Source: Paguma larvata | Taxonomy: Eukaryota; Chordata; Mammalia; Carnivora; Viverridae | Length of the DNA stretch: 64,000 nucleotides | Direction: 5' to 3' | NCBI GenBank assembly: GCA_030068075.1 | Contig: CM057827.1 | Location: forward strand, 66,292,500 to 66,356,499 | Shown: positions 57,646 to 64,000 of the stretch, piece after piece | Numbering within the stretch: the first letter of the stretch is position 1 | Layout of the letters: each line of letters opens with the position of its first letter | Translations under genes and position numbers: made by a program | Notes under the pieces: model-generated | Database searches by the model: none | What the model was told of the DNA's origin: nothing | The model's input: the letters and a program-made list of their open reading frames with translations, nothing else

Positions 57646-58495
57646 CCTTTTCACGCTCTATTAATCAGCCAATGAAATGAATTCTTGCTAAGGTGAAAGA
57701 TTTCTAAGGTCTTTTCTTTCTTTAGAGCCCTAAAAATATCTATAGAATGAAGCAATTTAAGAAAAATTTCCCTTGTTTCTCACAATTAGGCCAAAACTTT
57801 TAAAACCCCAAAGTAACATTTCAGCTTGATTTGTGGATGTGTGTGTGTGTGAGATAGATTTGCAAGACACTCTATGAAAGTATAAGCAATTGTTAAATTA
57901 TAAAAGCAATTTTATTCATCAAATAGAAAAATCACTTGTGAGTCCATCATCTGGTAATAAAAGTGGTTAATAATTGTAATATTTTTAAAGTTCTTTGGGA
58001 AATATAAACACAGTTGAGATTACATTATAAAAGTATTTTTACATTATGCCATTTCATTTAACAATAAAAAATCAAGTTAGTGTAGCAGTGAGTATGAGCA
58101 CATCTTTTAGAAGCCATCAGGCTTTAGTCCAGGAAATGGTTTATCCATTATTTTAAAGAATTTGATTCAGTTAACTATTTTGTCTTTCCCTGGGTTCTAG
58201 AATTTAAAAAGTAAAAATTGATAGTATTATTAATCAAATCTCATAATACATGTAGTATTATCATTATGTCACTCAGCACATAATAGATTCAGGATAAACA
58301 AGACTTAATAGACCTTCCTTTATCATATGAATTCAGTATGGTTTATTTCTACCTTAAATGTTTTCTATTGATAAATCTAACAAGGTAAAAAAGAGTAAAT
58401 GATGTTTATTGTAGCTTTGTATTATAATTTTTAAAAAGCCTCTTATTGCAATATCTGGTTTTCTTAGTACTTTCTAATGAAACTTGAATTTTTCC
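57646..58495. other. single-copy-looking AT-rich DNA
   Basis: A short (GT) run lies at 57838-57851. No gene or repeat family was recognised. Confidence 0.4.
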
Positions 58496-58499
58496 TGCA

Positions 58500-58825
58500 T
58501 AATGCAGTGTTGCTTCAACATAAATATGATGTGATTTTCCCTATGTGGGGTTTAAATCCTCCACTCCTCAGAGAGATGTTCTGGGTTTTGAGTCACTCCT
58601 AATTACGGGTCATTGCAACAGGGGTGGGGTTTATGGTGAGATTATCTCAGTCTCTCCTATCTGCTTTGTTGTGGATTTTTTTAATTGTTTGCCAGATGTG
58701 GTTGAACAACTCAGCTAGTTTTTAGGGGGTTTTCCCCCAGAGGACATTGTTCTATATGTAGCTGTGGGAGGAGGTGAGTTCAAAATCTTTCTATATCACT
58801 ATCTTGAACAGGAGCTCCCTACTAT
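58500..58825 (-). mobile_element. old L1 5' end, antisense
   Basis: 'tatctgctttgttgtggatt' (58659), 'gctgtgggaggaggtgagtt' (58761) and the terminal 'tatcactatcttgaacagga' match the reversed start of older L1M 5' UTRs, where 'caccatcttgaac' is typical. The remainder of the element is not joined here. Confidence 0.55.
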
Positions 58826-59755
58826 TTGCAGTTTTGAGATTTTGCATTAAGAAAGCAAATTACTAAAGTAAAAGTATTTTTGCCTGTGATACTTGTTTAG
58901 GTGACCTAAAGACCTGATTGGTTTCTTTGGTTACTATTCAAGTGTTTGAGGTTCAATTAGCTATCAGTGTAACAGACTACAATTTCAGCAAATAAATAGC
59001 TAAATTTCAAACTTTAAACCAATTAAAATAACATTAAAATTAGTTGGGAAGAGTTCTGAGCTTTGAAATAAGCTTTTTAAATATATACTTTTTCACCTTA
59101 AAATGCAGATGCTAAATTTCAATTACATGAATTGATTCATATGGAGATTTCTTAAAAGACAAATGGGAGAGTATGTGCAGATTTGTAATTAACCTAATAA
59201 AATAAATAAAACTTTAATATATACTGAAACTATCCCATGCCATTGTTCCCCGCCCCCCCCAAAAAATGTAAAACTCTATCCAATTCAGACTTAATGTAAG
59301 TCGGATCTTGGGTTTATCATAATCTTGACTAATTGCAAACTTAGCACAGTTTGCAAAAAGTGGTTTGTAAAGTTATAAGATGTTAATAATTCTTTATATG
59401 GACAGATGATGGCTAATTGACCACAAATAAGCAATACCCCACTTATTTGTTTAACCTAGTACTCACCGTCTATCAGGCTAAAGCAGGGACTGATCATTTC
59501 AGACTTTTAAATGCTTCACACCCCCATTTATAACATACATATAAATCAGTTCATATGTCATAAGTGCATACATCAATGACTTATCATAAACTACACATAC
59601 CAAGGTAATCATCATGTGAAAGAATATTATGGTTTGTTGTTTTTTTTAATATATAAATTAAATCTTAGTATGTCTTTCAATGTTTTTACCTAATATTATA
59701 TTTATAATATGTAATCTTTTATGTACTATTTATGTATATCTGAAGATTATTAATT
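58826..59755. other. AT-rich DNA, nothing recognised
   Basis: Contains a C8 run near 59252. No gene or clear repeat. Confidence 0.4.
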
Positions 59756-60214
59756 TATATTATTGTATGATAGTCCATTGAATGTAACAATTTTTTATCC
59801 ATTTTATACTCAATAGATACTTTGGTTTTTCCAAAATTGGATCTGTCATAAATAGCAGTTTCATTTTTTACAGTTTAGTTTTATGATTTTTTGCATTTCT
59901 TTGGAGGAATGATTTTTATATAATATATATGAATATTATCAATTTTGTATCAGGACCTTGTGTTCAGTAATATTGGACATAATGCTGGTATGCATTATGC
60001 AGGTTTATATTTATTTCATTTCCTTATACATTTATAAGATTATTTTTCTTTTTTATACTGTGAACTCAAATGTAATCTTAAAGAACTAACAGTGAGCATT
60101 CTTGTTTTATTCTCAAACTTGTAGGTAACATTTCAACATATTACTATTATATATAATTCCTGATGAAAGTTTTAAAAAATTCCTAAAATACCTATAACAT
60201 ATAATAAGATTTTC
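59756..60214 (-). mobile_element. old L1M, antisense
   Basis: 'tgtatgatagtccattgaat', 'aatagatactttggtttttc', then 'gcattcttgttttattctca' are reversed 3'-UTR and ORF2 phrases of a diverged L1. Confidence 0.5.
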
Positions 60215-60755
60215 TTCAGGCAGTCTCTTTTTCAAAGTCTCTCTTTCAAGTCTCTATTGGATATATCTCACAGACTGTGAGTCTGGAGTTCTCTCTTATC
60301 CAGCAAGAGAGCAGACACAGAATTGAATATGAGAGAGGCTGATGTTTGGGAGGACACAAGAGCCCCAAACAGGGGTTTTGTCCCCATTATTTACTGAGCT
60401 CTTATACACGTGAAGAAAACAATCAGATAGCATTCCTTAACTTGTGTGCATAAAAAGCAAAGGGTTTGAGGAGCAAGTGGAGTTTGTGATCAAAGCACAA
60501 TAATATATTGGTGCCAGATGGAAAGTATTTCCTGCAGGTGATATAACAAGTTACCTGTGATCCAATTATAATATTTCAATAACCAACCTTGGGCACTTTC
60601 ACCCCATGGTAGTGGCTTTCTACCCTAAACTTTTTCCTACTTAATGACTAACCTTGAGTACTTTTGCCCTATCTGCTGCAGTTTTTGGCCCTAAGCTTTC
60701 TTAACCCATTTATGTAAGTATAAGAAAATCTTGAACCTATTTCCTCACAGATATA
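60215..60755 (-). mobile_element. possible ERV LTR, antisense
   Basis: A block less AT-rich than its flanks. It has 'cccattatttactgagctct' (the reverse of an LTR-like polyadenylation region), 'tctcacagactgtgagtctg' and paired 'accaaccttgggcactttca' / 'actaaccttgagtacttttg' segments near 60581 and 60648. I cannot define TG...CA ends or name a family. No viral coding sequence is present. It could be another kind of repeat. Confidence 0.3.
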
Positions 60756-61065
60756 TTTTCTTATTCTGAATGGTTTTAAGAAACTTTCTTGTGTTTTGTT
60801 ATACTAGTTTATGATGATGCTACATGGGATTTTTTTGTATTAATCTGCATAGAGTTCATAATACTTCTTCAATCTACAACTGAATTTTTCTTCAATTTGA
60901 AAAAGAAATATTAGTCATTATCTCTTTTTATGGTCATAGTTTCTTTAAATTGTCCGTGTTAAATTCAGTCTCAATTTCCTGTGAAGTTTTTATAGTTCTC
61001 TGTACCCTTCACAACTCACCATCTGGTCTATTAAGTTTTACTTATTAGACCATATTAAAGATAAT
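60756..61065. other. AT-rich DNA, probable decayed L1
   Basis: Phrases such as 'tttttatagttctctgtacc' hint at old antisense L1, but nothing firm can be assigned. Confidence 0.3.
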
Positions 61066-61421
61066 TTATTTTTTTTAAATCCAATATAGTTAACATAGTG
61101 GTATGTTAGTTTCAGGTATATAATATAGTGATTCAAAAATTCCATACATTATTCAGTGTTTATCGTTACAAGTATACTCTTGTGTCTGTTGGCTCTCTGT
61201 ATGTCTTCTTCGGAGGTATGTGTGTTAATGTCTTTTACCCATTTTTTAATTGAATTATTTTTTTTGGTGTTGACTATAAGGTTTTTTTAATATATTTTAC
61301 ATACTAACACTTTATCACATATGTCACTTGAAAATATCTTCTCACATTAAATAGATTGTCTTTTAGTTTTATTGATCCCTTTGCTGTGCAGAGCTTTTTA
61401 TTTTGATGAAGATCCAATAGT

Positions 61422-62139
61422 TCATTTTTGGTTTTGTTTCCCATACCTGAAGAGACACATATAGAAAAATGTTCCTATAGTAATGTCTAAGAAATTACTG
61501 CTTGTGCTGTCTTCTGCAATTTTTATAGTTCCCTGTCTCACATTTATATCTGTAATCTGTTTTGAGTTTATTTCTGTGTATGATAAGAAAGTCCAGTTTT
61601 CTGAACACCTTTTTTTTTTGAAGAGACTGCCTTTTTTACTGCATATTCTTGCCTCCACTGTTGCAAATTGACTATATAATTGTGGGTTTATTTCTGTACT
61701 CTCTATTCCATTGATATACGTATCTATTGTTGTGCCAGTACCATACTGTTTCTTCTTACTACAGTTTTGTAGTATATTTTGAAATCTCTTTTTATGTATT
61801 TTTCTTGTCTGATTGCTCTGGGTAGGTCTTCCAGTACTATGTTGAATAAAAGGGGTGAGAGCAAACATCCTTGTCTTGTTCTTGATCTTAAAGGAAAAGT
61901 TTTGTTTTTCCTGCTGAGTACGTTATCTAATACTAACATGGGTTAGCTCATGGGTTTTCATATATGGTCTTTATTATCTTGAGGTATGTTTCCTCTAAAC
62001 CTGCTTGCTGAAAGGTTTTTGTCACAAATGGACTCAATGCAGATGCTTTTTCTGTATCTGTTGAAATGATCATATAGTTATTATCCTCTCTCTTGTTGAT
62101 GTGATGTATTTTGTCGATCGATTCATGAAAATGGAACAA
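61422..62139 (-). pseudogene. L1 ORF2 reverse transcriptase with palm-core deletion
   Basis: Minus-strand frames carry 'NYMIISTDTEKAS' (within 62139-61948, equivalent to the motif A region) and '[20 protein letters not shown]' (61939-61724, motif B region). The frame ending at 61422 has 'STEINPQLYSQ', 'LFKKKRCSENWTFL' and 'EINSKQITDINV' from the post-transcriptase part. In motif A the expected aspartate-containing 'AFDKIQ' reads 'ASALSPF', a frame slip. The 'FADD' active-site segment is absent because the text jumps at about 61785. It cannot be active. Confidence 0.85.
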
Positions 62140-63559
62140 TTCTTACATCCCTGGAATAAGTCCCACTTCATTCATGGTGAATGGTTTTTGTAATTCATTA
62201 TTTAACTTCATTTGCTAATATTTTGTTGAGGAATTATCCATCTATGTTCATCAAAGACATCAGCCTCAAGTTCTCTCTCTCTCTCTTTTTGGTAGTGTCT
62301 TTATCTGGGTTTGAAGTCAGGGTAATCTTGGTCTCATAGAATTAATTTGGAATTTTTCTTCCTCTTTAATTCTTTAGAATGGGATAGTTTGAGAAGAATA
62401 AGTATTATATTTCTATAAATGTTTGGTAGAATTCACCTGTGAGTACATCTGGTCCTAGACTTTTGTTTTTCGGGAGTTTTGAGATTACTGATTCAATTTC
62501 AGTAAGTTATGTTTCTAGGAATTTATCCATTTCATCCAGGTTTCCCAATTTGTTGGCATATAAATTTTCAAAATATTCTCTTAGAATTCTTTATATTTCT
62601 GTGGCATTGGTTGTTACCTCTCCTTCATTTTTTATTTTATTTCTTTGAATCTTCTATCTTGCTTTCTCAATGAACCTTACTAAAGGTATATAAATTTGGT
62701 CGATATTTTCAAAGAATTAGGTCCTGGTTTCAGTGACTTCTTCTTTGCTTTTATTAGTGTCTTCATTTATTTCTGCTCTAATCTTTATTATTTCATTTAT
62801 TCCACTGGTATTGAACATTTTTTCTCTTTGTCTAGTTCCTTTGGGGATAAGTTTATGTTATTTGAGAGTTTTTTTGCTTCCTGAGGTAGGCCTGAATTCG
62901 GTAATCTTCACTCTTAGAACAGCTCTGTTGCATCCCAAAGATTTTGGACAGTTGTATTTTAATTTTCATTTGTTGCCATGTATTTTTTTTTGTTTTCCCT
63001 TTGATTTCTTGGTTGACCCATTCACGGCTTAGTAGCTATTATTTAACCTCCATGTATGTATATTCTTTCCAGATATTTTCTTGTGGTTGATTTCTACTTT
63101 CAAAGCATTGTGGTTAGAAAAGGTACATGATATGACTTCGGTCCATTTGAAATTTTGATATTTATTTTGTTGCCTAATATGCATTAACTGAAGAATTATT
63201 TAACTGGAGAATGTTCCATGTGCATTTGAAAAGAATGTGTATTCTGCTGTTTTAACATGGAATGCTTGAATATATCTGTTAGGTCCAACTGGTTCAATGT
63301 GTCATTCTAAGCCACTCTTTTCTTGTAGATTTTCTGTTTGGATGATCCATCCATTGATATAAGTGAGATTACAGCCTTTTATTATTATATTATTATTAAT
63401 TAGTTCTTTTATTATTAAATATTTTATATATTTGAGTGCGCTCATGTTGGATATATACATATTTCCAATTGTTCTATATTCCTGTTGGATTGTCCTCTTT
63501 ATTATTTGTGGTTTCCTTTGTCTCTTGTTACAGTCTTTGTTTCAAAGTTTATTTTGTCC

Positions 63560-63756
63560 ATGGGGTGCCTGGGTGGCTCAGCTGGTTAAGCATCAGACTT
63601 TGACTCAGGTCATGATCAAGTGGCTCCTGAGTTTGAGCCCCATATCGGGCTCTGTGCTGACAGACTGGAGCCTGCTTCGGATTCAGTGTGTGTGTCTCTC
63701 TCTCTGCCTCTCCTCTGTTCATTCTATCTCTCTCTCAAACTAAACATTGAAAAAAT
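63560..63756 (+). mobile_element. feliform CAN-SINE in L1 ORF2
   Basis: Near-consensus head 'tggggtgcctgggtggctca', 'gggctctgtgctgacagact', 'cctgcttcggattcagtgtg' and a short tail. The duplication is aaagtttattttgtcc (63544-63559) against aaagtttattttgttc (63757-63772). It inserted into the antisense L1 and is therefore younger. The frame at 63363-63743 runs from L1 into this SINE. Confidence 0.94.
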
Positions 63757-64000
63757 AAAGTTTATTTTGTTCAGTTTTCTTTTGGCATCCATTTAACATA
63801 ATAACTTTCTCCATCCCTTCACCTTTAATCTGTAAGGGTCTTTCCATCAGAAATGAGTCCTTTTAGGCAGTACTTAGATAGCTTGTGCTTTTTTAATCCA
63901 CTGTGTCACCCTATATATTTTGTCTGGAGCATTTAGTTTATTTACATTCAACCTAATTATTGATAAGTTTGTATTCATTGCCATTTTGTTATTATGGTTG

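Larger units (their letters stand above)
61070..64000 (-). mobile_element. carnivore L1, antisense, running off the window
   Basis: Starts with a brief reversed 3' end ('aatccaatatagttaacata', 61079-61170). It then passes, with deletions, into reversed ORF2: post-transcriptase region (61200-61760), reverse transcriptase (61785-62250), and linker and endonuclease side (62250-64000). A SINE sits at 63560-63756. Moderately diverged with frequent stops. The 5' part lies beyond 64000. The open frames on the plus strand are antisense artefacts. Confidence 0.88.

Noticed and set aside
61422..61868. 148-codon minus-strand frame, the longest in the window
   Set aside because: It is a remnant of L1 ORF2 downstream of the reverse transcriptase, containing 'STEINPQLYSQ' and 'ENWTFL', not a host gene.
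63363..63743. 126-codon plus-strand frame
   Set aside because: It starts in antisense L1 ORF2 and ends in a CAN-SINE, so it is a chance open frame across two mobile elements.
1..64000. CRISPR array, prophage, operon or bacterial mobile system
   Set aside because: No regularly spaced repeats, no prokaryotic gene layout and no ribosome-binding sites. The repeat content is mammalian throughout.

Overview
The window is non-coding, AT-rich nuclear DNA from a mammal of the order Carnivora, suborder Feliformia, most likely a cat (Felidae). The diagnosis rests on about twenty tRNA-Lys-derived CAN-SINEs. They carry the feliform form of the body: a 'ggggcacctgggtggctcag' type head, then 'gctgacagctcagagcc', a CT-rich run and an 'aaataaataaac' tail. 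They sit beside carnivore-type LINE-1 3' ends. MIR fragments, hAT and Tigger DNA-transposon fossils, a MaLR LTR and older L1M layers are the usual eutherian background. No exon, intact protein gene, RNA gene, CRISPR array or bacterial feature is supported. Every longer open frame I could explain is L1 ORF1/ORF2 debris, a read-through of a SINE, a microsatellite or chance.

Layout. 1-1000: mostly single-copy, with a hAT MITE at 296-486. 1000-6500: an old antisense L1 cut up by younger L1 3' ends and SINEs. 6500-9300: a short L1 tail and faint old L1. 9300-12060: L1 antisense, a MaLR LTR, then a 3'-to-ORF2 L1 antisense copy carrying two SINEs. 12060-14160: single-copy, with an 86-base L1 insert. 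14180-17350: an ancient L1 3' end, then an unclassified old repeat opened by a 5'-inverted L1 and a SINE. 17350-20345: mainly single-copy. 20346-25430: SINE-rich, including an inverted SINE pair, plus an L1MB-like 3' end. 25430-27425: ancient sense L1. 27600-31890: the largest repeat-poor stretch (three MIR pieces). 31890-37890: dense L1 in both directions, including a 2.6 kb sense copy with the endonuclease domain, and a Tigger fossil. 37890-41000: sparse. 41008-44375: a long antisense L1. 45229-46790: an internally deleted L1 that keeps both ends. 46800-51700: mostly single-copy. 51700-53480: L1. 53500-60200: single-copy with a MIR, sense L1, a CR1/L3-like LINE 3' end and L1 pieces. 60215-60755: a possible LTR. 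61070-64000: an antisense L1 running off the window.

There is no gene network to describe. The interest lies in insertion history: target-site duplications, nesting order, a twin-primed L1, an ultra-short L1, an inverted SINE dimer and local foldback rearrangements. I did not find a previously undescribed biological system here. Repeat family names are by eye, without alignment; the class (L1, SINE, MIR) is usually secure, the subfamily is not.
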